A stretch of DNA of 64,000 nucleotides from Maritimibacter sp. 55A14 (GCF_003122205.1 NZ_QEYE01000009.1:95356-159355), one strand, 5' to 3'; positions 43,120-52,222 are shown, numbered from the stretch's first letter. Translations and numbers: made by a program. The notes: generated from the sequence alone by a model not told the origin.

Positions 43120-44280
43120 ATGCAATATGGTCTGACAGAAGAGCAGGAGATGATCGCCGCCACGGTGCGCAGCTTCGTGGAGAAGGAGATCTACCCCCAT
43201 GAGGAGCAGGTCGAGCGCACCGGCGAGGTGCCGGCCGAGATCGCCGAACGCATCCGGCGCAAGACGCTCGATCTGGGATTTTACGCCTGCAACTTCCCGC
43301 AAAGTGTCGGCTGCGCCGGGCTGAGCCACCTGGAGTTCGCGCTGGTGGAGCGCGAGTTGGGGCGCGGCTCGATGGCACTCACGCATTTCTTCGGGCGGCC
43401 GCAGAATATCCTGATGGCCTGCACGGGCGATCAGGTGGAGCGCTACCTGATGCCCGCCGTGCAGGGCGAGAGGATGGACGCACTCGCCATGACCGAACCG
43501 GGCGCCGGGTCCGACATACGATCCATGACATGCAGTGCCCGGCGGCAGGGCGGCGACTGGGTGGTGAACGGCACCAAGCATTTCATCTCGGGCGCCGATC
43601 ACGCGGATTTCGTGATCGTCTTCCTGGCCACGGGCGCGGATCAGACGCCGAAGGGCCCCAAGAAACGCATCACCGCCTTCCTGGTCGACCGCGGCACGCC
43701 GGGCTTCACCATCCGGCCGGGCTACCGGTCGGTCAGCCATCGCGGCTACAAGAACATGGTGCTGGAGTTTGACGATTGCCGCCTCTCCGACGCCCAGGTG
43801 CTGGGGCAGGTCGATGGCGGATTCGCGGTGATGAACGAATGGCTCTATGCGACGCGGATCACCGTGGCGGCGATGGCCGTGGGCCGGGCGCGACGGGCCT
43901 TCGACCTGGCACTGGGCTATGCCGCGGAGCGCGAGCAGTTCGGCCAGAAGATCGGGCGGTTCCAAGGCGTGGGCTTCCAGATCGCCGACATGATCACCGA
44001 GATTGATGCGGCCGACCTGATGACGCTCGCCGCCGCCGACCGGCTGGACAAGGGCCTGCCCGCCAACCGCGAGATCGCGAGCGCCAAGCTCTACGCCTCG
44101 GAGATGCTGGCGCGAGTGACAGACGCCGCGATCCAGATCCATGGTGGCATGGGGCTGATGGACGACCTGCCACTGGAGCGGTTCTGGCGTGACGCGCGGG
44201 TGGAGCGGATTTGGGACGGCACATCGGAGATTCAGCGCCACATCATCGGCCGCGAACTGCTGCGGCCGCTGGGAGCCTGA
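43120..44280 (+). CDS. Acyl-CoA dehydrogenase
   Basis: FAD enzyme of 386 residues that introduces an alpha-beta double bond into an acyl-CoA, or works in reverse. Family signatures are MTEPGAGSDIRSM, GTKHFISGADHADF and QIHGGMGLMDDLPLERFWRD. At the usual catalytic base position (YEGT in MCAD) this protein has IWDGT, so Asp366 replaces Glu. Other acyl-CoA dehydrogenases use a base elsewhere, so activity is not excluded. Lies 21 nt after the aldolase gene, in operon with a CoA ligase and a CaiD-like hydratase. Confidence 0.92.
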   Translation: MQYGLTEEQEMIAATVRSFVEKEIYPHEEQVERTGEVPAEIAERIRRKTLDLGFYACNFPQSVGCAGLSHLEFALVERELGRGSMALTHFFGRPQNILMACTGDQVERYLMPAVQGERMDALAMTEPGAGSDIRSMTCSARRQGGDWVVNGTKHFISGADHADFVIVFLATGADQTPKGPKKRITAFLVDRGTPGFTIRPGYRSVSHRGYKNMVLEFDDCRLSDAQVLGQVDGGFAVMNEWLYATRITVAAMAVGRARRAFDLALGYAAEREQFGQKIGRFQGVGFQIADMITEIDAADLMTLAAADRLDKGLPANREIASAKLYASEMLARVTDAAIQIHGGMGLMDDLPLERFWRDARVERIWDGTSEIQRHIIGRELLRPLGA

Positions 44281-44308
44281 GGCGATGCGCGCACCAGAGA
44301 GTTTTCTT

Positions 44309-44340
44309 GCCTCCGGCGGGGATATTTGGAGCAAGAAGAA
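44309..44340 (+). repeat. Dispersed intergenic repeat, copy B
   Basis: GCCTCCGGCGGGGATATTTG followed by GAGCAAGAAGAA. It forms an inverted pair with copy C at 44468-44499 (29 of 32 positions match), enclosing 127 bp between the dehydrogenase and ligase genes. Confidence 0.75.
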
Positions 44341-44467
44341 ATGGGGGACCCGCAGGGGATCCCCCATCGGAGGGGCATGGCCCTTTCTCCTTGCACGGTC
44401 ATCGGCGTCCCCGCCTGTACCGTGCCCCGAGCCTCGCGCAATGTCGTTAAGGCGCGGTTACCGGCCA

Positions 44468-44499
44468 TTCTTCTTGCCAGAAATATCCCCGCCGGAGGC
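44468..44499 (-). repeat. Dispersed intergenic repeat, copy C (inverted)
   Basis: Reverse complement reads GCCTCCGGCGGGGATATTTC then TGGCAAGAAGAA. Paired with copy B it could form a long mRNA stem in the 246-bp gap inside the operon. Confidence 0.75.
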
Positions 44500-44526
44500 G
44501 GAAAGGCCCGCCCCAGGCGGCCAGGC

Positions 44527-46566
44527 ATGACGCGGGATCTCTCGCGCCTCCTGCGGCCGCGCAGCATCGCCGTCATCGGCGGCGGCGCCTGGGGGCGCGC
44601 CGTGGTCTCGCAAACCCTGCGCATGGGGTTTTCGGGCGCGGTCTGGCCCGTGCATCCGAGTGCGGCGGAGATCGGCGGTCTGCGGGCCCATACCGATCTG
44701 GCGGCGCTTCCCGGCGTGCCCGACGCGGTCTTCATCGGCGTCAACCGGCATGCCACGGTCGAACTGGTGGCGGAGCTTGCGGCGATGGGAGCGGGCGGGG
44801 CGGTCTGTTTCGCCTCCGGCTTCCGCGAGGCGGCGGCGGAGGATGGCAGCGGCGGCGACCTGCAGCAGGCGCTCTGCCGGGCGGCTGGCGACATGCCGGT
44901 TCTGGGGCCGAACTGCTACGGCTTCATCAACGGGCTCGATGGCGCGCTGCTCTGGCCCGATCAGCATGGCGTCGCGCCCTGCGCGCGCGGCGTGGCGATC
45001 GTCACGCAATCCTCGAATATCGCAATCAACCTGACCATGCAGTCCCGCGCCCTGCCGCTGGCCTATGTGGTGACGGCCGGCAATCAGGCGCAGACCGGCA
45101 TCGCCGCGATCGGGGCGGGGCTTCTCGATGATCCGCGGGTCACGGCGCTCGGCCTGCATATCGAGGGGTTCGGGGACCTTGGCGGGTTCGAGGCGCTGGC
45201 GGAGAAAGCGCGCGCGCTGGGCAAGCCGGTGGTGGCGCTCAAGATCGGACGCTCCGCGCAGGCGCAGGCGGCGGCGGTATCGCACACCGCCTCCATGACG
45301 GGGGGCGAGGCTGGCGCGCGGGCGTTGCTGGAGCGGCTGGGCATCGCACGGGTGGCAAGCCTGCCGGAGCTTCTGGAGACGCTGAAGCTTCTGCATGTGA
45401 CCGGGCCGCTGACCTCGGGCGATTTGGGTTCGATCTCCTGCTCGGGGGGCGAGGCGAGCCTGGTCGCCGACACTGCGCACGGGCGCGGGGTGCGCTTTCC
45501 GCCCCTGACCGCGGCGCAGCGGGCGGAGCTGCGCGCGGCGCTGGGGCCGATGGTCGCGCTGGCCAATCCGCTCGACTACCACACCTATATCTGGCGTGAC
45601 ACCGAGGCGATGACGCGCGCCTGGGCGGCGATGATGGCTCCGCATCTGGCACTGACGCTGATCGTGCTGGACTATCCGCGCGCTGACCGCGCCGATCCGT
45701 CGGACTGGGAATGCGCCACCGCGGCGGCGCTGGCCGCGAAGGCCCGCACGGGCGCCAATGTCGCCGTGGTCGCGACCCTGCCCGAGCTTTTGCCCGAAGC
45801 GGTCGCACGGCGGTTCATGGAGGGCGGGGTGGTGCCGCTCAACGGGCTGTCCGAGGCGATCGCGGCGGCCGAGGCGGCGGCCTTCATCGGTACCGCCCCG
45901 CTGCCCGAGCCGCCGCTTCTGCCGCCGCCGCCGTCGGCGCCCTCGACGCGGATCCTTGGCGAGGCTGCGGCCAAGGCGGCGCTGGCGGCGCATGGTCTTG
46001 AGGTGCCGCGGGGGGCGACCGCATCAGGACGAGACGCGGCGGCGCGCGCGGCGGTCCGGCTGGGCGGGCAGGTGGCGCTGAAGGGCGCGGGTCCGGCCCA
46101 CAAGACCGAGGCCGGGGCTGTGGCCTTGAACCTCGCCGGCGAAAAGGCGGTACACCGCGCCGCCGCTTCGATGCCGGTGGAGGAGTTCCTGGTGGAGGAG
46201 ATGATCGGCGGCGCGGTCGCGGAGCTTCTCGTCGGCGTGGTCAAGGATCCGGCGCATGGTTTCGTACTGACGCTGGCCGCGGGCGGCACGCTGACCGAGT
46301 TGATGGCCGACAGCGCCGCGCTGCTGGTGCCCGCATCCGACGCGGCGATTCTGCGGGCGCTGGATGGCCTGCGCATCGCCCGCCTGCTGGACGGCTATCG
46401 CGGCGCGCCGGCCGCAGACCGCTCCGCGATCCTCGCGGCGATCCGCGCCGTCCAGTCCTACGTGGTTGAAAATGCCGACCGCGTCGAGGAAGTTGAGATC
46501 AATCCGCTGATCTGCACCCCGGCGCGGGCCGTGGCGGCAGATGCACTCATCTGGGAGGCGACATGA
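44527..46566 (+). CDS. NDP-forming acyl-CoA synthetase (acetate-CoA ligase family)
   Basis: 679-residue fusion of alpha and beta subunits of the ADP-forming type, making an acyl-CoA from an acid, CoA and ATP through a phosphohistidine. The CoA-binding domain comes first (RPRSIAVIGGGAWGRAVVSQ), then a ligase domain with the phosphorylated His in VSHTASMTGGEAGARALLER, and an ATP-grasp domain at the C-terminus (VALKGAGPAHKTEAGAVALN, VGVVKDPAHGFVLTLAAGGT). Overlaps the hydratase gene by ATGA. Separated from the dehydrogenase by 246 bp of repeats. Confidence 0.92.
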   Translation: MTRDLSRLLRPRSIAVIGGGAWGRAVVSQTLRMGFSGAVWPVHPSAAEIGGLRAHTDLAALPGVPDAVFIGVNRHATVELVAELAAMGAGGAVCFASGFREAAAEDGSGGDLQQALCRAAGDMPVLGPNCYGFINGLDGALLWPDQHGVAPCARGVAIVTQSSNIAINLTMQSRALPLAYVVTAGNQAQTGIAAIGAGLLDDPRVTALGLHIEGFGDLGGFEALAEKARALGKPVVALKIGRSAQAQAAAVSHTASMTGGEAGARALLERLGIARVASLPELLETLKLLHVTGPLTSGDLGSISCSGGEASLVADTAHGRGVRFPPLTAAQRAELRAALGPMVALANPLDYHTYIWRDTEAMTRAWAAMMAPHLALTLIVLDYPRADRADPSDWECATAAALAAKARTGANVAVVATLPELLPEAVARRFMEGGVVPLNGLSEAIAAAEAAAFIGTAPLPEPPLLPPPPSAPSTRILGEAAAKAALAAHGLEVPRGATASGRDAAARAAVRLGGQVALKGAGPAHKTEAGAVALNLAGEKAVHRAAASMPVEEFLVEEMIGGAVAELLVGVVKDPAHGFVLTLAAGGTLTELMADSAALLVPASDAAILRALDGLRIARLLDGYRGAPAADRSAILAAIRAVQSYVVENADRVEEVEINPLICTPARAVAADALIWEAT

Positions 46567-47348
46567 CCGACAGTGCAGTGAAGACCCGCCGCGAGGGCGC
46601 GATCCTGGAGGTTACACTCGACCGGCCCAAGGCCAATGCGATCGATCTGAAGACCAGCCGCATCATGGGCGAGGTGTTCCGCGAGTTCCGCGATGACGCG
46701 GAGCTGCGCGTGGCGATCCTGACCGGCGGGGGGGAGAAGTTCTTCTGCCCCGGATGGGATCTGAAGGCCGCGGCCGAGGGTGACGCGGTGGACGGCGACT
46801 ACGGCGTCGGCGGCTTCGGCGGATTGCAGGAGTTGCGCGGGATGAACAAGCCGGTCATCGCGGCGGTCAACGGCATCGCCTGCGGCGGCGGGCTGGAACT
46901 GGCGCTTTCGGCCGATATCATCCTGGCGGCCGAGCATGTCACCTTCGCGCTGCCCGAAATCCGATCCGGCACGGTGGCCGACGCGGCGAGCGTGAAGCTG
47001 CCCAAGCGCATCCCCTATCACATCGCGATGGAGCTGCTCTTGACCGGGCGCTGGTTCGACGTGGCCGAGGCGCATCGCTGGGGGCTGGTCAACGAGATCG
47101 TGCCGGGCGCGGAGCTGATGGAGCGGGCCTGGGAACAGGCGCGGCTGCTCGCCGCCGGACCGCCGCTGGTTCATGCCGCGATCAAGGAGATCGTGCGCGA
47201 CGCGGAGGACGCGAAATTCCAGGACGCGATGAACCGGATCACCCGGCGCCAGCTTGCCACGGTCGACAGGCTCTATTCCTCGGAGGACCAGCTTGAGGGC
47301 GCGCGCGCCTTCGCCGAGAAGCGCGATCCGGTCTGGAAGGGGCGATAG
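46563..47348 (+). CDS. Enoyl-CoA hydratase, carnitinyl-CoA dehydratase-like
   Basis: 261-residue crotonase-family enzyme. Oxyanion-hole motif VNGIACGGGLELALSADI and catalytic Glu in FALPEIRSGTVADAASVK (about residue 132) are present; the arrangement resembles CaiD, which interconverts crotonobetainyl-CoA and carnitinyl-CoA, and the start RREGAILEVTLDRPKANAI fits too. With the NDP-forming ligase and dehydrogenase it makes a short CoA-ester pathway. The substrate could be carnitine or another beta-hydroxy acid. Convergent with the next gene (5 nt between). Confidence 0.92.
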   Translation: MTDSAVKTRREGAILEVTLDRPKANAIDLKTSRIMGEVFREFRDDAELRVAILTGGGEKFFCPGWDLKAAAEGDAVDGDYGVGGFGGLQELRGMNKPVIAAVNGIACGGGLELALSADIILAAEHVTFALPEIRSGTVADAASVKLPKRIPYHIAMELLLTGRWFDVAEAHRWGLVNEIVPGAELMERAWEQARLLAAGPPLVHAAIKEIVRDAEDAKFQDAMNRITRRQLATVDRLYSSEDQLEGARAFAEKRDPVWKGR

Positions 47349-47353
47349 CGCGC

Positions 47354-48283
47354 TCAAGGCTCTGACGGCCTGTGGATGGCAACCCCGGTCATCACGAGCA
47401 CCACGCCGAGCATGTCGCCCGCACCGGGTATTTGCCCAAGGACGATCACACCGATGATCGTCGCGGTCGCGGGCAGCAGCGCCAGCAGGAAAGCGAAGCT
47501 GGCGCGCGGCAGGCGCGACATGGCAAGCTGATCGCAGACATAGGGGATCACCGACGAGCAGATGCCCACGCCGATCCCGGCCAGTACCAGCAGCGGCGCG
47601 CCAAAGGCGTCGAGCGCCTGAATGAACCCGACCGGCATGACGAAGAGGAACGCGGCCGTCATCGCGGCCCCGAGCCGTTCGATGCCGCCCGACGCCCCGC
47701 CTTGGGAAATCCGGTGCCCGAGAATGATGTAGAGAACGAAGAGCCCCCCGTTGAGCGCGGCCCAGAAGAGACCGAGCAGATCCGATGCAAGCGCCGGCCC
47801 ACCCGCGCCGAGAAGCGCGCCCATGTCGATCAGAAGCGTCACGCCGATGACGGCGAGCGCCAGGGCCAGGAGGTTCCGCCCTGTCCTCAGACCCCAGAGC
47901 GCGACGCCGATCGTGCCGATGAACTCGATGGCCGCGACAAGCGCGATCGGCAGCCGGTCGAGCGCCAGGTAGAAGGCGCTGTTCATCGCCGCGAGGCAGG
48001 CCCCGAGGGCGAGCAGTAGCGCGCGCTCCCGATATGTGGCGTTGCGGAAGGTTCGCCAGGGCCGTGTGACCGGAGCGAAGACGAGCGCCGCCGTGGCGAT
48101 GCGGAACCACGCGACGCCCAAAACTCCGACCGCAGGGAAGAGCAGCACAGCGAAGGACGGGCCCAGATAGTGGAACACCGCGGAGACGCCGAACCAGGCC
48201 TGCGGCGGCACAGCCGCGGCGGTGCGGGACATGACGCCGGGCGGGGCGGGGATGGCTGGATCGGAAGGGGCTTGATTGGACAT
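47354..48283 (-). CDS. EamA-family exporter, RhtA-like
   Basis: 309-residue inner-membrane protein with about ten helices in two EamA halves. The order and segments such as LYLAL-type FYLALDRLPIALVAAIEFIG and CSSVIPYVCDQLAMSRLPRA resemble RhtA, an exporter of threonine, homoserine and amino-acid analogues. The start is uncertain; the ATG at 48283 is used, a TTG lies at 48298. Divergent, with 41 bp between, from an Lrp-type regulator that likely controls it, a common exporter-regulator pairing. Confidence 0.85.
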   Translation of the reverse strand: MSNQAPSDPAIPAPPGVMSRTAAAVPPQAWFGVSAVFHYLGPSFAVLLFPAVGVLGVAWFRIATAALVFAPVTRPWRTFRNATYRERALLLALGACLAAMNSAFYLALDRLPIALVAAIEFIGTIGVALWGLRTGRNLLALALAVIGVTLLIDMGALLGAGGPALASDLLGLFWAALNGGLFVLYIILGHRISQGGASGGIERLGAAMTAAFLFVMPVGFIQALDAFGAPLLVLAGIGVGICSSVIPYVCDQLAMSRLPRASFAFLLALLPATATIIGVIVLGQIPGAGDMLGVVLVMTGVAIHRPSEP

Positions 48284-48324
48284 GCCTGCATGATGCAAGG
48301 TTGAACGGCCTTAATATATGGACG

Positions 48325-48864
48325 ATGGATGGGATCGTGAAAGAATATCGTTCTCAGAAGAAGGTAAATGAGGCGCCACGCCTTCGAACCGAAGCTTCAA
48401 ATCTGGACCCCATTGATGCGGCGATCATCCGCGAACTCCGGGCCGACGCCCGAATCGCGCGGGCAGAACTGGCGCGCCGGGTCGGTCTTTCTGCACCCAG
48501 CGTCGGGGAGCGGGTCCGGCGGCTGGAGGATACCGGCGTCATCACAGGCTACGCGGCCCGGATCGACCCTGCGCGCCTCGGCTACGGGCTCACGGTCCTG
48601 ATCCGGGCGCGGCCCTTGCCCGGCGAGATGGGCAACATGATCGCGGCCATCCGCGAGACGCCGCAGATCGTCATGTGCGAAAGGGTGTCGGGCGATGATT
48701 GCTTCGTGGCCCGCGCCCATGTCCGCGACGTGGCCGAAATGGAGGCGGTCATAGACCGGCTCGTGCCGTTCGGGGCGACGAACTCCTCCGTGGTGCAGTC
48801 CATGCCGGTCCCGCCGCGGCTGGTCGAGTTGCGCAACCAGACCACGCGGCGGGGCCTCGGGTGA
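48325..48864 (+). CDS. Lrp/AsnC-family transcriptional regulator
   Basis: Amino-acid-responsive regulator, about 179 residues. The helix-turn-helix is LDPIDAAIIRELRADARIAR then LARRVGLSAPSVGERVRRLE, followed by GVITGYAARIDPARLGYGLT and the RAM ligand-binding domain. The start is uncertain: ATG at 48325 has no strong ribosome-binding site and the frame is open to TTG 48301. Divergent from the RhtA-like exporter, which it most likely regulates in response to an amino acid. Confidence 0.88.
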   Translation: MDGIVKEYRSQKKVNEAPRLRTEASNLDPIDAAIIRELRADARIARAELARRVGLSAPSVGERVRRLEDTGVITGYAARIDPARLGYGLTVLIRARPLPGEMGNMIAAIRETPQIVMCERVSGDDCFVARAHVRDVAEMEAVIDRLVPFGATNSSVVQSMPVPPRLVELRNQTTRRGLG

Positions 48865-49012
48865 CGCGTATGGGCACCGGGTTGTGCAACGGGCCGGATG
48901 TCGGGGTTCCCTTCGTCGCCTTGATGCGCGAGGGACGAGAAGGCAGTTCGTGCCTGCTTTCCCCCGCACCCCGCCCGTGATTTAATCGTCTTTCGCAGCC
49001 GGAGCCTCGCGC

Positions 49013-49837
49013 ATGTCCTTTCTCGACCTCATCTGGGTCTTCATCCTGATCACCGCCCTGCAGCCGGTCATCCGTCAGAAGCTGCTGGAGTTCCAGCGTC
49101 TGCGGATGATCGACGGGTTGCAGAAATCACGCGGCAGCCGTGTGATCCTGATGGTCCACCGGCAGGAGACGATGCGCCTGCTGGGTTTCCCGCTGATGCG
49201 CTATATCGACGTGCACGATTCCGAGCAGGTCCTTCGCGCCATTCACATGACCGACGACGATGTGCCGCTCGACATCGTGCTGCACACGCCCGGCGGGCTC
49301 GTGCTGGCGGCGGTGCAGATCGCGCGCGCGCTCCAGGACCATCCGGCCAAGGTCACGGTCTTCATCCCGCATCACGCCATGTCGGGCGGCACGCTCATCG
49401 CGCTGGCCGCCGACGAGGTGGTGATGTGCGCGCAATCGGTTCTGGGCCCAGTCGACCCGCAACTCGGCCAATGGCCGGTCGCGTCGATCCTGCGCGCCGT
49501 GGAACAGAAACCGATGGGCGAGATCGACGACGAGACGTTGATCCGGGCGGATATGGGCCGCAAGGCGCTGGCGCAAGTGCAGGCCGCGGCGACGGGTCTG
49601 CTGGCCAAGCACATGGAGCGCGGCCGCGCCGCGGAACTGGCCGAGAAATTGTCGAGCGGCGTCTGGACCCATGACTACCCGATCTCGGCGGGCGAGGCGC
49701 GGCAGTTGGGCCTGCCGGTCGTCACCGAGATGCCTGAGGACATCCAGAAGCTCATGACGCTCTATCCGCAACCGCTGCGGCAGAGCGGCGGCGTGGAATA
49801 CCTGCCGATCCCGAGGGAAGGCGAGAAGCGCGGCTGA
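49013..49837 (+). CDS. Clp-fold serine protease of the SDH/SppA-like family
   Basis: 274-residue protein with an N-terminal membrane anchor (MSFLDLIWVFILITALQPV) and a Clp/crotonase-fold peptidase domain. The block DIVLHTPGGLVLAAVQIARA and VFIPHHAMSGGTLIALAADE (nucleophile Ser in MSGG) match SDH-type peptidases, and LGPVDPQLGQWP follows. Bacterial members are thought to cleave membrane proteins, but partners are unknown. Stands alone; 11 nt before the convergent methyltransferase gene. Confidence 0.87.
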   Translation: MSFLDLIWVFILITALQPVIRQKLLEFQRLRMIDGLQKSRGSRVILMVHRQETMRLLGFPLMRYIDVHDSEQVLRAIHMTDDDVPLDIVLHTPGGLVLAAVQIARALQDHPAKVTVFIPHHAMSGGTLIALAADEVVMCAQSVLGPVDPQLGQWPVASILRAVEQKPMGEIDDETLIRADMGRKALAQVQAAATGLLAKHMERGRAAELAEKLSSGVWTHDYPISAGEARQLGLPVVTEMPEDIQKLMTLYPQPLRQSGGVEYLPIPREGEKRG

Positions 49838-49847
49838 GCCTGCCCTC

Positions 49848-50474
49848 TCAGCCCTTGCGGAACCGCGCGATCAGCGCGCGGTCGCCGCGATGCGCGGGAT
49901 CGGCGCGCGGGCCGTAGATTGCGGTCTCGAAATAGACCAGATCGACGAGGGCGGGACCCAGAACCTCCAGCGCCGCGCCGAAGCCCTGCGCGATGAATGC
50001 CTCGGCATTGATGGCAAGCACGAAGAGTGCGTCGGGACGGGCCACGCGCAGCAACTCGCCCAGCGCCTCCGGCCCGACATGGCCGTGGGTGAAGGTGCCC
50101 GCGCTGACCACGCCGCCAAAGCTTTCGTCGGCAATGGGCAGCGTCCCGGTCAGATCGCCCGCGATGGTCTTGCGGTAGAGCCCCTTGGCCGCGGCCATCT
50201 CCAGCATCTCCTCCGAGATGTCGAGCGCGTCGAGCGCATAGCCCTCCAGGTGTTCGCCCACCAGCCCGGTTCCCGCGCCCGCGTCGAGGACCGGCGCGTC
50301 GCGCCCGCCCGCCGCATCGGTGAAGGCGCGTGCCACGGCGGCGGGCAGGCGATAATCCATTCCGGCGGCAAATTCGCTGTCATAGCTGCCTGCCCAGTCG
50401 CGGTAGAGCCGGACAGAATCCTCCGGTGTCTTGAGCCCATAGGCGTCGTCCAGTCCGATTTTCCGTTCCGTCAT
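49848..50474 (-). CDS. Class I SAM-dependent methyltransferase
   Basis: 208 residues. Motif I is VLDAGAGTGLVGEHL, followed by ALDALDISEEMLEMAAAKGL and DLTGTLPIADESFGGVVSAG, a standard Rossmann methyltransferase of the ubiquinone/small-molecule type. Substrate unknown. The start at 50474 follows AAGGGGA. Lies 18 nt after the YciI-family gene stop, so the two may be an operon. Confidence 0.85.
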   Translation of the reverse strand: MTERKIGLDDAYGLKTPEDSVRLYRDWAGSYDSEFAAGMDYRLPAAVARAFTDAAGGRDAPVLDAGAGTGLVGEHLEGYALDALDISEEMLEMAAAKGLYRKTIAGDLTGTLPIADESFGGVVSAGTFTHGHVGPEALGELLRVARPDALFVLAINAEAFIAQGFGAALEVLGPALVDLVYFETAIYGPRADPAHRGDRALIARFRKG

Positions 50475-50491
50475 GGGCGTGTCCCCTTGTG

Positions 50492-50818
50492 TCAGATGCC
50501 CAGCTCGATCGCCTCGGCCACCTCGACGGTGCCGCCATGATCCAGCATCGGGCAGCCGCGCGCCATCTTGAGCGCGGTGTCGAAATCGGGCGCCTCCACC
50601 ACCGTATAGCCCGAGACCGGGTTCGGTCCGCCATCCTCGGCCACGCCGGCGGAGGTCACGATCCGCGAGCCGCCCAGCGGATTGCCGCGATCGAGGACCG
50701 AGGCGCCCAGGCTCTCGAACCAGTCGAACCAGTCCGCCCAGGCAGCCTTCTCGCGGCTGCGTTCCTCCGGCGCGTCGGGCATTCTGCCACCGTGATAGGC
50801 GAAGACGTATTTCGGCAT
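50492..50818 (-). CDS. YciI-family (DGPF-like) protein
   Basis: 108-residue small alpha/beta protein beginning MPKYVFAYHGG, with WADWFDWFESLGASVLDRGN and SGYTVVEAPDFDTALKMARG, typical of YciI/DGPF domains. The conserved His near the start and Asp in the middle are the putative active-site pair of the family. Members are linked to dehalogenase or antibiotic-related chemistry, but no activity is certain. Probable operon with the methyltransferase. Confidence 0.83.
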   Translation of the reverse strand: MPKYVFAYHGGRMPDAPEERSREKAAWADWFDWFESLGASVLDRGNPLGGSRIVTSAGVAEDGGPNPVSGYTVVEAPDFDTALKMARGCPMLDHGGTVEVAEAIELGI

Positions 50819-50925
50819 CTCTGACCCTCTTGCGATTGCGGTGGCCGGCGGATGGCCACGGGATACAGACCGGGCTAATGTGGCCCGAGCGCAGGGCAAC
50901 CTGCAAGGCCGATCCGGGGGAACGG

Positions 50926-52044
50926 ATGCGCGCAATCGTCATAGGGGCGGGCCCGGCGGGGCTTGCCAGCGCCGTCTGCCTGCACCGTGCGGGGCTGGAG
51001 GTGACGGTGCTGGAACGCAGCGGGCGGATCGGTTCCGCCTGGCACCGGCATTACGACCGGCTGCACCTGCATACGCCGCGCGGGCGCTCGCATCTGCCCT
51101 ATCTGCCGATGCCGCGCGACTGGCCGCGCTACCCGTCGCGCGAACAGGTCATCGCCTATCTGCAGGACTACGCCGCACGGTTTGACATCGCCCCGGTTTT
51201 CGGGGCCGACGTGTCGTCGGTGGCGCGCGACGATGACGGCTGCTGGCTGGTGCGCCACGCCAAGGGGCGGGAACGGGCCGGGATCGTGGTCTTCGCCACC
51301 GGCATGGCCGGCCGTCCGCACCGTCCCGACTGGCCGGGACTGGAGGCGTTTCCGGGTTCCGTCGTCCATTCCTCGGACTACCGCAACCCCGCGCCATTCG
51401 CGGGCCAGCGGGTGCTGGTCGTGGGGTTTGGCAACTCCGGCGGCGAGATAGCGCTCGACCTGGCCGAGGCCGGTTGTCCTGCGGGCATCGTGGTGCGCGG
51501 CCCCGTGAACCTGTTGCCCAGGGAGTTGCTGGGCGTGCCGATCCTGTCCTTCGGGCTGCTGCAGAAAATCCTTCCCTACCGGATGGCCGACGCGATCACC
51601 GCGCCTGTGCTGCGGCTGGCGCTGGGGGATTACGCGCGCTACGGGCTGCGGAAGGCGGACAAGGGGCCGGTCGCGCAGGTGCGCGAGGACGGGCGCATCC
51701 CGCTGATCGACATCGGCACGCTGGCGAAGATACGCGCGGGGGAAATCACCGTGCATCCCAGCATTGAGCGCATCGCGGGCCGCGCGGTCCGCTTCGCGGA
51801 CGGCTCAAGCGCAGAGTATGACGCGATCGTCCTGGCCACAGGCTTCGAGGTCGATCTGCGGCCGATCCTGGGCGACATGCCCGAGGTTCTGGACAATCGC
51901 GGCCGCCCGCGCGTCTCGGGCGGGCCGAGTGGGGCGGAAGGGCTCTATTTCTGCTCCTACAAACCGTCGAGCGAGGGCCAGATCCGCGCGATGGGTTATG
52001 AGGCGCAGGTCATCGCCGAGGACGTGGCGCGGGGTCTGGCCTAG
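50926..52044 (+). CDS. Flavin-dependent monooxygenase-like NAD(P)/FAD oxidoreductase
   Basis: 372 residues. FAD motif IGAGPAGLASAVCLHRAG at the start, then SAWHRHYDRLHLHTP, the typical FMO/Baeyer-Villiger N-terminal signature, and the NADPH motif VVGFGNSGGEIALDLAEAG (about residue 165). The end has IVLATGFEVDLRPIL. Resembles YUCCA/FMO-type monooxygenases. Substrate unknown. The start at 50926 (MRAIVIGAG) is preceded by GGGGGAACGG. Divergent from the YciI gene; no redox partner adjacent. Confidence 0.87.
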   Translation: MRAIVIGAGPAGLASAVCLHRAGLEVTVLERSGRIGSAWHRHYDRLHLHTPRGRSHLPYLPMPRDWPRYPSREQVIAYLQDYAARFDIAPVFGADVSSVARDDDGCWLVRHAKGRERAGIVVFATGMAGRPHRPDWPGLEAFPGSVVHSSDYRNPAPFAGQRVLVVGFGNSGGEIALDLAEAGCPAGIVVRGPVNLLPRELLGVPILSFGLLQKILPYRMADAITAPVLRLALGDYARYGLRKADKGPVAQVREDGRIPLIDIGTLAKIRAGEITVHPSIERIAGRAVRFADGSSAEYDAIVLATGFEVDLRPILGDMPEVLDNRGRPRVSGGPSGAEGLYFCSYKPSSEGQIRAMGYEAQVIAEDVARGLA

Positions 52045-52191
52045 TCCGGCCTCATCTGATGCGCGTCTCTCTGCCTTGAGTGGAAATGCGTAAGGTGCCC
52101 TCGCGCGGAGCAAGGGCGAAGCCCGGCGCGCGAACGCCAGCACCGCGCCGACGGGCTGGCGATGTGGTGACGCCCGCGCACAGTCTCGATC

Positions 52192-52222
52192 CAGTGCGCA
52201 TGTGGCCGGATAATGCGCACTG
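52192..52222. repeat. 10-bp inverted repeat between convergent genes
   Basis: CAGTGCGCAT-N11-ATGCGCACTG, exact. Lies in the 277-bp gap between the flavoprotein and queF. No T-tract follows. The rest of the gap holds nothing recognised except a short coding-like tail (ARIVTERADDLKSVQLFRTW, ending TAA at 52323-52325). Confidence 0.5.

Noticed and set aside
42949..45993. Long frames antisense to the acyl-CoA dehydrogenase and CoA ligase genes
   Set aside because: Shadow frames; sense genes carry complete family motifs.
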